Source of the DNA: Candidatus Anammoximicrobium sp.
GTDB lineage: Bacteria; Planctomycetota; Planctomycetia; Pirellulales; Pirellulaceae
Length of the DNA stretch: 53,052 nt
Assembly: GCA_012515235.1 (NCBI GenBank)
Contig: JAAYYU010000348.1
Location: 1 to 53,052, forward strand
Direction of reading: 5' to 3'
Part shown: positions 1 through 8,783 of the stretch, one piece after another
Position numbering within the stretch: position 1 is the first letter of the stretch
Layout of the letters: each line of letters opens with the position of its first letter
Notes under the pieces: model-generated
Seen by the model: the letters and a program-made list of their open reading frames with translations, nothing else
Told to the model about the DNA's origin: nothing
Databases searched by the model: none
Made by a program: the position numbers and the translations under genes

Positions 1-397
1 CTCCACGCTGGCAAGCAGCGTGGTGGCGAAGGCAAGCGATTTCTTCGTGGCCATCTCTGGTGTTGAACACCGCTCCACGCTGGCGAGCAGCGTGGTGGCG
101 AAGGCAGCCGATGTCTTCGTGGCCATCTCTGGTCTTGAACACCGCTCCACGCTGGCAAGCAGCGTGGTGGCGAAGGCAAGCGATTTCTTCGTGGCCATCT
201 CTGGTGTTGAACACCGCTCCACGCTGGCGAGCAGCGTGGTGGCGAAGGCAAGCGATTTCTTCGTGGCCATCTCTGGTGTTGAACACCGCTCCACGCTGGC
301 GAGCAACGTGGTGGCGAAGGCAACCGATTTCGTCCAGGGCATCGCTGGTCTTGAACACCGCTCCCCGCTGGCAAGCCGTGTGGTGGCGCAGAGGACG
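1..397. repeat. Tandem array of a 72-bp repeat with palindromic core (left end)
   Basis: Five full units start at 1, 73, 145, 217 and 289, and a degenerate sixth starts at 361. The period is exactly 72 bp. Units 1 and 3 are identical, units 2 and 4 differ from them at a few positions, and unit 5 onward decays, so the array fades to the right. Each unit holds an inverted repeat, CCACGCTG-N5-CAGCGTGG, followed by TGGCGAAGGC. Because 72 is a multiple of 3 the array stays open in several frames, but no start signal or recognisable protein supports coding. The array runs off the window start. Its core is related to the array at 52801-53052 in inverted orientation. Confidence 0.95.
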
Positions 398-546
398 CTC
401 TCCAAGCAAAGTCGCTGCGGACTCCACCTTGCGAGTCAGCGAGTGTCTTGGCTTGCCGCCAGTTCTCGCCGAAACGGGGACGTTCTTTCGGCCTCCGTTG
501 CCGTGCGGGCCGGCGGGCCTGGCGTGCGGCCCTCGCCCGGCGTCCC
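398..546. other. Intergenic spacer after the left repeat array
   Basis: This 149-nt GC-rich stretch lies between the decayed end of the repeat array and the small minus-strand gene ending at 547. I see no gene, promoter or convincing hairpin in it. Confidence 0.4.
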
Positions 547-795
547 TCAGTCGTAACGGTTGTGCAGTCGGCCGCGGTCCGGTTGGCCGCTGATTTCGTC
601 GTCGCTGATCACCGCGGCGTCGGCGGCTTCGGCCAGGGTCACGGCTTCGCGCAGCGCCCGCTCCAGCCACGCCGGCTCGTCGCCTTCCCGGACGCGGCCC
701 GCGATCACGTAGGCCGAGTACAATTGGGCGGCCACCTGCAGGACCACGCTTTCGCTGGGCTGCAACTTGAGAGACACGGGCTTGTCGGTCGCCAT
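547..795 (-). CDS. Small hypothetical protein (82 aa)
   Basis: This is an 82-residue protein of unknown function with no signal peptide or membrane segment. It is mostly alpha-helical and acidic by composition, with the central segment VIAGRVREGDEPAWLERALREAV and a charged C-terminus. The ATG start has GGAG about 9 nt upstream, which supports translation. It is transcribed alone and diverges from the large secreted hydrolase at 987, across a 191-nt gap. I do not recognise a family. Calling it real rests on the start signal, length and codon usage like its neighbours. Confidence 0.6.
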   Translation of the reverse strand: MATDKPVSLKLQPSESVVLQVAAQLYSAYVIAGRVREGDEPAWLERALREAVTLAEAADAAVISDDEISGQPDRGRLHNRYD

Positions 796-986
796 GAAAG
801 GAACTCCGCTGGGGATCCGATCCTGAGTTTCGGGACGCCTGCATCATATCCGGAAACCGCGTTGCGTCAAATCGGTGGCAGCGGGACCGCCGCTTCGTTG
901 ACGAACCCCGCCCTCGCCGGTCAGAATAGACCAAGGGACTGATTCTCCCCAGAACCGTTCGAGGTTTTCCGGGAAGCGAGGAGCCG

Positions 987-3356
987 ATGAGGACAGGTAA
1001 CAGTGTGCGGGCAAGGCAGCGCGTCGGAGGGGCCATTCTGCTGGCCGCCGCCTGGTGGACCGCGGCCGCGGAGGCCGATGTCGCAACGCTCAGGAACGGG
1101 ATGCAATTCGAGGGGAGCATCGGCAAGATCGGGTCGCTGGGCGAAGACCCGCTGAACCCGCAGAGCAGCGCCGGCCAAGTCAAGGTCCGGCAGATCGTGT
1201 TTGTGGACGACAACTTGCGACGGACGTTCTTTTCGCAGATCCAGACGCAGGCCATCGTGCCGGGCCAAGCCAACGTGGAGAAGATCCGCGTCGAACAGCG
1301 GGTGGCGAAGGGCACGCGGCGGGTCGCCGCGGTCGGGCCGATCATCCGTATTACGCCTTTCGACGAGTGGGGCCGGCGCATCTTTACAATGAGCACGGGC
1401 ACGGGGCCCATCGACGTCATTCAGGGAATCACCGAGGTGACGCCGGTTTATACCAGGGTGGAAGGGCTGGCGGCGCGCAGCGCCTACGTCTGGGACATGC
1501 GGATCGCCACGAGTTCCATTCCGCGGGACACGCTGAGCAAGATCCTACTGAAGGCGATCGACCCCCAGGACGCCGACCAGCGGTTGCGGCTGGTGCGGCT
1601 GTACATCCAATCCGAACGCTACACCGACGCGCGGGCCGAATTGCAGAGCGTCATCGCCGAGTTCCCGGATCTGGCCGACCTGAACAAACAGGTCACCGCG
1701 CTGTACCAGGCCGGCGCCAAGCGGATGATCCAGGAAATCGAACTCCGCCGAAAATCCGGCCAGCATCGGCTGGCGTACAGCATGCTGGAACGTTTCCCCG
1801 CCGAAGGCGTCGCCGGCGAACTGTTGCTGCTGGTCCGTGACATGTTGGAGGAATACGCGAAGTTCAAGGAGCAGGGCGAGCAGACGCTGGCCAGGCTCGC
1901 CGCCCACGCGGCGGAAGTCAAGGATTCGCGCGTCCGCGGCGAATTCGAGCCGCTCGTGGAGGAGATCAAGGCCGATTTGAACCTCACGACCTACGATCGC
2001 CTGGCCGACTACTTGCGACTGGCGAACGATCCGGCACTGTCCGCCGAACAGAAGCTTGCGCTGGCCGTCAGCGGCTGGCTGTTGGGCGCCGGTTCGGGCG
2101 ACCAGAACGTCGCGGTGGCCACTTCGCTGATTCAGGTCCGCAAGCTCGTGCGGCAGTACATGGCCAGTCCGCAGCAGGCCGAGCGCGACGGGATCCTCGG
2201 CGCGTTGGCCAGTCTGGAGGGCAGTTCGCCGAGCTATCTGGCCAAGGTGCTGGCGCAGATGAAGCCGCCGGTCGAGACGGAGGCCCAGGCGGACTCGCCG
2301 CCCGGCTGGTATGAACTCGTGGCGGCCGGATTGACCGGTGAGCCGGACATCCCCTACTACGTCCAGTTGCCTCCGGAATACGATCCGTACCGCCGCTATC
2401 CGTGCGTGGTCACCCTGAACGGCGCCGGGACGACGCCGCAACAGCAGATCGACTGGTGGGCCGGGATGCACAACGAACAGGCGCAGATCCGACTGGGCCA
2501 GGCGGCGCGGCACGGGTACATCGTCCTGGCGCCGCAGTGGACCAGGCCGCACCAGCTGGAATACGGATCTTCCGCGCGCGAACATGCGGCCGTGTTATAC
2601 CCGTTGCGGGACGCCTGCCGGCGGTTTTCCATCGACACGGATCGCGTGTTCTTAAGCGGCCACTCGATGGGCGGCGACGCGGCCTGGGACCTTGGGCTGG
2701 CGCATCCGGACCTGTGGGCGGGCATCATCCCGATCGTCGCGACGGCGGACAAGTACGTGTCGCGTTACTGGGAGAACGGCCGCTACCTCCCCATGTACTT
2801 CGTGGCGGGCGAGATGGACGGCGACAAGATGAGCCGCAACAGCATGGACTGGGATCGGTACTTGAACAAGCACACCTACGACGCGACCGTGGTGGTGTAC
2901 CAGGGCCGCGGCCACGAGCATTTCATCGACGAGATCCAGCGGTTGTTCAGCTGGATGGACTTGCACCGCCGCCAGTTCTTTCCGCGAGAGTTCGAATGCG
3001 TATCGATGCGGCCCTGGGACAATTTTTTCTGGTGGGCGGAACTCGAATCCCTGCCCTCCCGCTCGGTCGTGCTGCCCGTGAACTGGCCGCCGCCCAGCGG
3101 GGTGCGGCCGGCGCGGACGGAAGGCCGCATCCTGGAGAACAGCCGCGTGACTTTGCGTTCGGGGGCGGATCGGGCGGCTGTCTGGCTGTCGCCGGAGATG
3201 GTCGATTTCTCGCAGCGGGTCAGCGTGACCATCAACGGCCGGTCGTACGGTTCGCGAGTCGAGCCGCGGGCGGAGGTTCTGCTGGAGGACGCCCGCACGC
3301 GCGGGGACCGGCAACATCCGTTCTGGGCTCGCGTGGACGATTCCGACGCCCGCTGA
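987..3356 (+). CDS. Secreted alpha/beta hydrolase (esterase/peptidase-like) with long N-terminal region
   Basis: This 789-residue protein starts at ATG 987 behind a GAGGAG ribosome-binding site. Residues 1-30 look like a signal peptide (basic start, LLAAAWWTAAAEA), so it is probably exported. Residues 30-440 form a long region of unknown function, helical with TPR-like stretches around 190-250. Residues 455-675 form an alpha/beta-hydrolase domain. The nucleophile elbow GHSMGG places Ser560, GEMDGD gives a candidate Asp611, and GRGHEHF gives His643 or His645. The C-terminal 110 residues are a separate beta-rich tail. The domain resembles dienelactone hydrolase or polyhydroxyalkanoate-depolymerase-like esterases. 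The substrate cannot be inferred. The gene appears to be transcribed alone. Confidence 0.85.
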   Translation: MRTGNSVRARQRVGGAILLAAAWWTAAAEADVATLRNGMQFEGSIGKIGSLGEDPLNPQSSAGQVKVRQIVFVDDNLRRTFFSQIQTQAIVPGQANVEKIRVEQRVAKGTRRVAAVGPIIRITPFDEWGRRIFTMSTGTGPIDVIQGITEVTPVYTRVEGLAARSAYVWDMRIATSSIPRDTLSKILLKAIDPQDADQRLRLVRLYIQSERYTDARAELQSVIAEFPDLADLNKQVTALYQAGAKRMIQEIELRRKSGQHRLAYSMLERFPAEGVAGELLLLVRDMLEEYAKFKEQGEQTLARLAAHAAEVKDSRVRGEFEPLVEEIKADLNLTTYDRLADYLRLANDPALSAEQKLALAVSGWLLGAGSGDQNVAVATSLIQVRKLVRQYMASPQQAERDGILGALASLEGSSPSYLAKVLAQMKPPVETEAQADSPPGWYELVAAGLTGEPDIPYYVQLPPEYDPYRRYPCVVTLNGAGTTPQQQIDWWAGMHNEQAQIRLGQAARHGYIVLAPQWTRPHQLEYGSSAREHAAVLYPLRDACRRFSIDTDRVFLSGHSMGGDAAWDLGLAHPDLWAGIIPIVATADKYVSRYWENGRYLPMYFVAGEMDGDKMSRNSMDWDRYLNKHTYDATVVVYQGRGHEHFIDEIQRLFSWMDLHRRQFFPREFECVSMRPWDNFFWWAELESLPSRSVVLPVNWPPPSGVRPARTEGRILENSRVTLRSGADRAAVWLSPEMVDFSQRVSVTINGRSYGSRVEPRAEVLLEDARTRGDRQHPFWARVDDSDAR

Positions 3357-3519
3357 GGTCCGAACGCGGCGCAGCGGTTCGCCACCCGCCGGGGCCCGCC
3401 CGCCGACGCCATCGGCCCGCCCCCGTGGAACTGGCCTCGCCGCTGGTGTAGGCTGGTGCTGAGTCCGCTGCACAATCCGTGGCGCGGGCGACGCATTTCT
3501 CAAGCGAAAGGGAAGCACT

Positions 3520-4254
3520 ATGTGGCGGCTGGGCTTGGACACGATTGGCTTGGGCATTGTCTTGGTCACGTTGGTGACGCTGATGTTCGCCGTACTGATC
3601 CTACAGCGGCAGCGGACGCAGAAGACGATCGCGGTCTGGCTGGCCGCGGGCCTGGTCGGAATCCTCTTGGGCAGTGCGGGAACGTTGGGCGCGCTGCGCG
3701 TGATGGGCGCTCGGCAACTGGCGGCCGCACCACCCGATGAGTCTGCCTCCGAAACCGCCGCCGCGTCGGCCGCCATGCCGACTCCGGGCGGCGGTGCGGG
3801 CGAAATGAGGGCGGGGATGCGCGGCGGTCCCGGCGGCGGCATGGGCGGCATGGGCGGAGTCCCGAATCCCAAACGCGAGTTGACGACTCTTGTCCGCAAG
3901 GTCGACCTGTTGACGGGCCGCATCGGCATTGACTTGAATCAGGAGCAAGGCGCCTCGCTGGCGGCTGCGCTGGCCGACGTCGAGAAAGCGGAAGAGTTGA
4001 CGGACGACGACGCCAAGGCAAAACACGAGGCGATCCTGGCGCTGTTGGACGAGGGCCAGAAATCGCAGTTGGACGCGATCGGCTTGCCTCGGCCGCCGCG
4101 TGGTTCGGGCGGCGGACCGGGAGGCCCGCCGAGAGAAACGCCTGCCAATCCCTTCCAGGACGAAACGAACGCCAAGTCGCTGCAAAATCTCCGCGACCGT
4201 ATCGCCGCGAGCGCCGCCGGGAGCGAAAAGGCAACGCCGGCCCCAAAACCGTAG
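3520..4254 (+). CDS. Hypothetical membrane-anchored Gly/Met-rich protein
   Basis: This 244-residue protein has ATG 3520 preceded by AAGGGA. Two hydrophobic helices lie near residues 8-28 and 38-60, followed by a low-complexity Gly/Met-rich segment (GGMGGMGG, about residues 95-120). The rest is a charged, helical, presumably soluble tail with Pro/Gly-rich repeats. I recognise no catalytic family. It follows the hydrolase by 163 nt on the same strand and may or may not share its transcript. The regular alternation of helices around residues 125-190 (KVDLLTGRIGIDLNQEQ...) resembles Spy/LTXXQ-type periplasmic helical proteins, but this is only an impression. Confidence 0.7.
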   Translation: MWRLGLDTIGLGIVLVTLVTLMFAVLILQRQRTQKTIAVWLAAGLVGILLGSAGTLGALRVMGARQLAAAPPDESASETAAASAAMPTPGGGAGEMRAGMRGGPGGGMGGMGGVPNPKRELTTLVRKVDLLTGRIGIDLNQEQGASLAAALADVEKAEELTDDDAKAKHEAILALLDEGQKSQLDAIGLPRPPRGSGGGPGGPPRETPANPFQDETNAKSLQNLRDRIAASAAGSEKATPAPKP

Positions 4255-4324
4255 AACGCGCGCGACGCTTGGCAAACGGTCCGCTCGGATGGCGCTCCCT
4301 GACGCGGCCAGCGGCCGCAACGAA

Positions 4325-4370
4325 GTAGGATGGAATTCATTCCGCCCAGGCCGAATGAATTCGGCCCTAC
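4325..4370. repeat. Palindromic repeat element in a convergent gap
   Basis: A perfect 10-bp inverted repeat, GAATTCATTC (4333-4342) and GAATGAATTC (4353-4362), is flanked by GTAGG (4325) and CCTAC (4366-4370). The flanks extend the symmetry to about 46 nt. It lies between two converging genes (ends 4254 and 4499). The composition looks like a dispersed REP-type palindrome. It could also act as a hairpin terminator, although no T-run follows. Confidence 0.7.
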
Positions 4371-4472
4371 GCGGAGACGCGCACGGAGCGTGCCTGACGC
4401 GGACAAAGACGCCAAAGCGGCCTCCCGACGCGCACGCCCGGCTTGTTGCGAAAAGCTGGACTTCTTTTCGTT

Positions 4473-4495
4473 GGCAAGAGCGGACCCTTCTTGCC
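4473..4495 (-). terminator. Hairpin just after the response regulator gene
   Basis: A 7-bp inverted repeat, GGCAAGA (4473-4479) and TCTTGCC (4489-4495), has a 9-nt loop and lies 3 nt beyond the stop codon of the minus-strand response regulator. No U-tract follows in the transcribed direction, so it is only a candidate terminator or 3'-end stabiliser. Confidence 0.3.
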
Positions 4496-4498
4496 GAC

Positions 4499-4942
4499 TT
4501 ATCGCTCGCCGTGCTCGTCCATCTGCTCGATGTATTGCCGCAGGCGTTCGTTCTCGTCGCTGATGTCCTTCAGTTTCAGCATATTCTCGACGCGCTTGAC
4601 CAGTTCCAGCTTGTTGACCGGCTTGGACAGAAAGTCATCGGTGCCGGCCTGCACGGCGCGTTCGATGTCGCCCAGTTCGTTGAGCGCGGTGACCATCAGG
4701 ATCATGATCCGCCTCGTCGCCGGATCGTCCTTCAGTTTGCGGCAAACCTCGAAGCCGCTCAGCTTGGGCATCATCACGTCCAGCAGGATCAGGTCCGGCT
4801 GAAACGACGCGACCTTGTTCAGGGTATCCAGCCCGTCGGCGGCCATCGCGATTTCGCAGTCCAGGTCGCACAGATACGCCTCCAGCAGTTCGCAGTTGGG
4901 TTGGTTGTCGTCGGCAATCAGGATTCTGTTTTTCTCAGCCAT
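4499..4942 (-). CDS. Single-domain response regulator (CheY/PleD-like receiver)
   Basis: This 147-residue protein is almost entirely a receiver domain. The acidic pocket is Asp11-Asp12, the phosphoacceptor is Asp55 (LILLDVMMP), the switch Thr is Thr85 and the conserved Lys is Lys107 (FLSKPVN). The set is complete, so it should be phosphorylatable. The C-terminal 25 residues (LKDISDENERLRQYIEQMDE) look like a short coiled coil, but there is no DNA-binding or enzymatic output domain. It would signal by protein contact in the cytoplasm. The partner kinase is not in the window. The gene is monocistronic and divergent from the sigma factor gene. Confidence 0.92.
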   Translation of the reverse strand: MAEKNRILIADDNQPNCELLEAYLCDLDCEIAMAADGLDTLNKVASFQPDLILLDVMMPKLSGFEVCRKLKDDPATRRIMILMVTALNELGDIERAVQAGTDDFLSKPVNKLELVKRVENMLKLKDISDENERLRQYIEQMDEHGER

Positions 4943-5381
4943 GAGTCACTTCCTAGGTCCTGGAAACGGCACTGTCCGCCGGGCCGGCACGAGGCACGGC
5001 TCGGCCTGAATCCGAAGCGCGCCCGCATCGCCCTCCGGCGGACGAAGCGGGCGCGAAACGATCGATGCTGTCGATTATAGTGGCTCTGGCCGAGACCGGA
5101 AGGATACCCCGTCCGGCGCGCTTCCTTGGGAGACAGGAGCGTAAACCGCGCTACGAAAAGTAAACATGACGTTGCTCGCGCACGACTCGAGGTGGCTGCG
5201 GGGCAGCGGGATGGAGGGCGGTGTCGGCCCGGCAAGCGTCGCAACATCCCGCCCATCAACAACTTGAGCGGCTCTTTCAGATCCCATTCGCCGCTTCGGC
5301 ACGCGGCGTGCATCTCTTCGACTAATTCACCGACTTGTCTTCCGCAGCGACTACCGAAGACACTTCTTCAGAAGGGGCAAC
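4943..5381. other. 439-nt divergent spacer between response regulator and sigma factor
   Basis: The gap must hold promoters for both genes. On the minus strand a perfect TATAAT (complement of 5074-5079) is a good -10 for the response regulator, but the matching -35 (complement of 5097-5102) is poor. No clear plus-strand promoter was found for the sigma factor. I see no open frame worth calling and no RNA gene. Confidence 0.45.
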
Positions 5382-7061
5382 ATGTTGAAGAGAACGGGTC
5401 GTGGAATCGCTTATCGTGTCAGGAATTCTGCCTTACGCTCCTCCGGCTATCACTCCGCTGACGAGGATCTCGAACACGCCGGTACGGAGGGGGAAGGCGG
5501 CGTAGATGTGTCGGACTCGTGGGAAGACGACGATCTCGCGGATGATTCCGACGAGGATCTCGACGAGGAAGGGGATGAGGAAGGGGACGAGGAACTTGAA
5601 GCGGCCGACGGGGAGTTCGAATCGTCGGCGGACCAGGGCGAACGTCGAGGCGACTGGGGCGTCACGGACGATCCGGTTCGCATGTACCTGATGCAGATGG
5701 GCGAGATCCCGTTGCTGAATCGCGGCCAGGAAGTCGAGGCGGCACAAGAGATCGAGCGGACGCGGACCTTGTACCGGAACAGCATGCTGTCCAATGATTT
5801 CATGCTGCAGGGCGCGATCCAGATTCTGGAGCGAGTCCGCGACGGCGAACTCCGCTTGGACCGGACCGTGGAAGTGTCCGTGACCAACACGGCGGAGAAA
5901 CGCCGGATTCTGCGCCGTCTGGGGCCGAACGTTCAGACGTTGCGAAATCTGTTGACACTGAACCGGCGGGATTTTCGGATCGCGATCAGCCGGCATCAGC
6001 CCCGGCGAATCCGCCGAGCCGCCTGGGCGTCCCTGGTGCGGCGACGGAATCGCTGCGTGCGGCTGGTCGAAGAACTCAATCTGCGCACGAACCGGCTGCA
6101 GCCTTTGTACGCCAAGATCGTCGAGATCTCGGCCCGCATGAAGGCGCTCAAAGAGGAAATTCGCGAGGTCGAACAGGGCCGTTCGCGATTCGGCCGCAAC
6201 CTGGGCGAACTGCGGGAGGAACTGCGGTATCTGATGCGCGTCACGTTCGAGAGTCCGGCGACGATCACCCGCCGCGTCGCCAGGACGCAGGAGTACCGGG
6301 AAGCGTACGACGCCGCCAAACGCAGGCTGTCGGCGGGCAATCTGCGGCTGGTCGTTTCCATTGCCAAGAAGTATCGCAATCGCGGACTCGGTTTCCTGGA
6401 CTTGATTCAGGAAGGCAACACCGGCCTGATGCGCGCGGTGGACAAGTTCGAGCACGCCCGCGGCTACAAGTTCTCGACGTACGCCACGTGGTGGATCCGG
6501 CAAGCCATCACCCGCGCGATCGCCGACCAAAGCCGCACGATCCGGGTCCCCGTCCACATGATCGACGGGATGAGCCGCGTCCGCGGCGCCACGCGGCAAC
6601 TGGTCCAGGAACTGGGGCGCGAGCCGACGCCCGAAGAGACCGCCGTACGCGTGGGCCTGTCGCTGGACGAAACCCGCTGCATCCTGAAAATGGCCCGCCA
6701 GCCGCTGTCGCTGGACCAGCCGATCAGCGAGCACGACGACAGCTATTTCGGCGAGTTCCTGGAAGACCACCGCCGGGACGATCCCCTGGGCGAAGCCAAC
6801 CGCGAGTCGCTGAAACAGCGGATCGAGGAGGTAATGCAGGGCCTGAACTACCGCGAACGCGAGATCCTTCGGATGCGGTTCGGCTTGACGGACGGCTACG
6901 CCTACACCCTGGAAGAAGTCGGCCGCGTGTTCTCGGTGACCCGCGAACGCGTGCGGCAGATCGAGTGCAAGGCGGTGCGCAAACTGCAGCAACCCTTCCG
7001 CTCGCGGGTGCTCTCCAGCTTTGTCGACGGAGCCGAGTGCTCGCGCGCGGATCCCATCTGA
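5382..7061 (+). CDS. rpoD: RNA polymerase sigma-70 factor, RpoD/SigA type
   Basis: This 559-residue sigma factor directs core RNA polymerase to promoters. A strongly acidic disordered tract (about residues 47-75) comes first. Region 1.2 follows (DDPVRMYLMQMGEIPLL, about 93-130), then a roughly 180-residue non-conserved helical region. Regions 2.1-2.4 span about 318-390 (NLRLVVSIAKKY, FSTYATWWIRQAI), region 3 about 398-475, and region 4 about 485-545 with the helix-turn-helix VTRERVRQIE. The ATG has AGAAGGGG upstream. The order 1.2-NCR-2-3-4 matches group 1/2 factors. A classical region 1.1 is not obvious, being replaced by the acidic tract, so this could be a paralogue and not the primary factor. 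Confidence 0.9.
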   Translation: MLKRTGRGIAYRVRNSALRSSGYHSADEDLEHAGTEGEGGVDVSDSWEDDDLADDSDEDLDEEGDEEGDEELEAADGEFESSADQGERRGDWGVTDDPVRMYLMQMGEIPLLNRGQEVEAAQEIERTRTLYRNSMLSNDFMLQGAIQILERVRDGELRLDRTVEVSVTNTAEKRRILRRLGPNVQTLRNLLTLNRRDFRIAISRHQPRRIRRAAWASLVRRRNRCVRLVEELNLRTNRLQPLYAKIVEISARMKALKEEIREVEQGRSRFGRNLGELREELRYLMRVTFESPATITRRVARTQEYREAYDAAKRRLSAGNLRLVVSIAKKYRNRGLGFLDLIQEGNTGLMRAVDKFEHARGYKFSTYATWWIRQAITRAIADQSRTIRVPVHMIDGMSRVRGATRQLVQELGREPTPEETAVRVGLSLDETRCILKMARQPLSLDQPISEHDDSYFGEFLEDHRRDDPLGEANRESLKQRIEEVMQGLNYREREILRMRFGLTDGYAYTLEEVGRVFSVTRERVRQIECKAVRKLQQPFRSRVLSSFVDGAECSRADPI

Positions 7062-7293
7062 GCCGGGCACGCCCAACCCTCGCCCGGTGCGCTGTGATCG
7101 CTGCAATCCGGGCTTGAACCGATCGGCCGGAGGGAACGGGCCGCGGTTTCTTGGCGCCGCAACCTCCGCGACCGAGCGGTGGTGGTCGTTCACCGATCCC
7201 TGCCGCAAGCCGCAGTCGGGACACCCGGAGGACGCTTGGTGGACCGCGATCACGGAAGCACTTCGCCGAGCTTGAACGGGCGGTGCGCTCCGC

Positions 7294-8553
7294 TCAACGG
7301 GCATAGGCACTCACGCCGTCGGCGGTGACCTGCAGCAAGCGGTCGGACAGGGGATGATCCGACGTGGCGTAGTCGGAACGCACTTGTTGCTGGAAATGCT
7401 GCAGATGCTCCCGCGACTGGGCCGTTGTGGCGGCGAAGAAATCCCGGCTCGGCAAGCCGATCACGAAATCGCGGTCAAACAGACCCCGCAACTGGTCCCG
7501 GAAATCCGGGCACAGAAACCGGACAGCGTTGTACGTGTCGTGTTTGGCCGGCAACACCATGCTCGGACCGCGCTCTCCGGCCGCCACGTGCAGGTGCATC
7601 GGCGTGACTTGCCAGTAGACCGTCAGGTTGCTCAGGGCCAATTCGTGAAGTTGTTCCGGCGACAGCTTCCATTTCTCCAGGAGTTCCTGGCGAATGTACC
7701 AATACGTATCGGGCTGATCGACGACATACAGAATCGCGAGTCCGCCGACCCAGGGCTCGCCCACGTGCTGGGGGAACTGCCCTTGCCACGGGGCCTGCGG
7801 ATAGAGCATCGGCATGATCCGTTCGCGGACCGCGTCCAGCGTGGGGTTAAGCCGCTGCAGTGAAATCGATTGCAGTTGCTCGGCCCGCTGCAAGACCTGG
7901 TTGGCCAAATCGGCGAATCGCTCGGGCGCCGCGATGTACTGCCGGTAGAAGTTGGACAGGCCCAGTTGGGCGTCGCCAAAACGGACGGACAAGACGTCGG
8001 TCTGTTCGATCCGGCGTTCCGGGTACTGCCGCCGGGCCTCGGCGATGAACCGTTCGGTGAACACGTCGGCCGGATCGGCCGGCGTGGCGGCCAACCGCAG
8101 CGAGGCCAGGATCAGGCGGCCCAGGGTCTCGCGTTCCGGATCCCGCTCGCCCGCCTGACAGAACAAAACCGACAGCAGCAGGGATTCGTGCCGGATCAGC
8201 CAGACCTGCGTCCATCGCCACCGATCTTCTTTCGCCCCGCCGCAGAAGCCCGCGAACTGGCTGGCAGGACCTTCCAGGCCCGTGTGTTCGTAGGGGAGAT
8301 CGAGTTGCGCCGGCCTGGCGAGCCCCGCGCGGTGCGTGAGCAACGACGCCAAGTCCACCTCCGCCGCCGACATCCCGGCCTCGCGAACGAGTTGCACGCA
8401 ATGGAAGGACAGCCGCGCTTCTTCCTGCGGCGCGTGCAAGACCAGCCACGGGTCCCGGCGTTCGGCCTTCCAGGTCGGCGGGTGGGAGAGCGAGTACCAG
8501 CCGGAGTCGCTGATGAAGGGCACCCAATGCGAAGGAACGGTCGGACGGCGCAT
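7294..8553 (-). CDS. Hypothetical protein (419 aa)
   Basis: I do not recognise this 419-residue protein. It has no signal peptide or membrane helix and looks cytoplasmic. Residues 10-150 (GWYSLSHPPTWKAE, LSFHCVQL) have alternating beta strands reminiscent of PsbP/LpqN-like folds. Residues 240-400 contain Trp/Tyr-rich strands (PDTYWYIRQELLEKW, VYWQVTPMHLHVA) that may form a second alpha+beta domain, possibly DUF1444-like. Those similarities are impressions only. The ATG at 8553 has GGGAG about 11 nt upstream. It is monocistronic: convergent with the sigma gene (232-nt gap) and divergent from the isomerase-like gene (230-nt gap). Confidence 0.75.
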   Translation of the reverse strand: MRRPTVPSHWVPFISDSGWYSLSHPPTWKAERRDPWLVLHAPQEEARLSFHCVQLVREAGMSAAEVDLASLLTHRAGLARPAQLDLPYEHTGLEGPASQFAGFCGGAKEDRWRWTQVWLIRHESLLLSVLFCQAGERDPERETLGRLILASLRLAATPADPADVFTERFIAEARRQYPERRIEQTDVLSVRFGDAQLGLSNFYRQYIAAPERFADLANQVLQRAEQLQSISLQRLNPTLDAVRERIMPMLYPQAPWQGQFPQHVGEPWVGGLAILYVVDQPDTYWYIRQELLEKWKLSPEQLHELALSNLTVYWQVTPMHLHVAAGERGPSMVLPAKHDTYNAVRFLCPDFRDQLRGLFDRDFVIGLPSRDFFAATTAQSREHLQHFQQQVRSDYATSDHPLSDRLLQVTADGVSAYAR

Positions 8554-8783
8554 GAGCGGAATGCTCCCGGGTACTGCGGCATTTCACTTGCCCCTATTGT
8601 GCCACAGCGCATGGGCGGGGGGAACACCCTCTCCGGCCCCGGCTGGCGCAAACGGCGAATCAGCGCCGGCCAAGTGTTCGGGGCCTGGGTTGCTTGGTAG
8701 AATGACGGCTTGCTGTGTTCTGTTGATGACGTCCGCCCCGCCGCGAGCGGTGCCGGCCGGAACCCCTTGCAGGAGACTTGTGA

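Noticed and set aside
1..397. Possible CRISPR array
   Set aside because: The whole 72-bp unit repeats, including the would-be spacers, and no cas genes are present.
20..593. Long plus-strand open frames (about 178 residues each) across the left repeat array in two frames
   Set aside because: The 72-bp period is a multiple of 3, so any stop-free unit stays open in every copy. There is no start signal, and the translations are simple 24-residue repeats unlike a known family.
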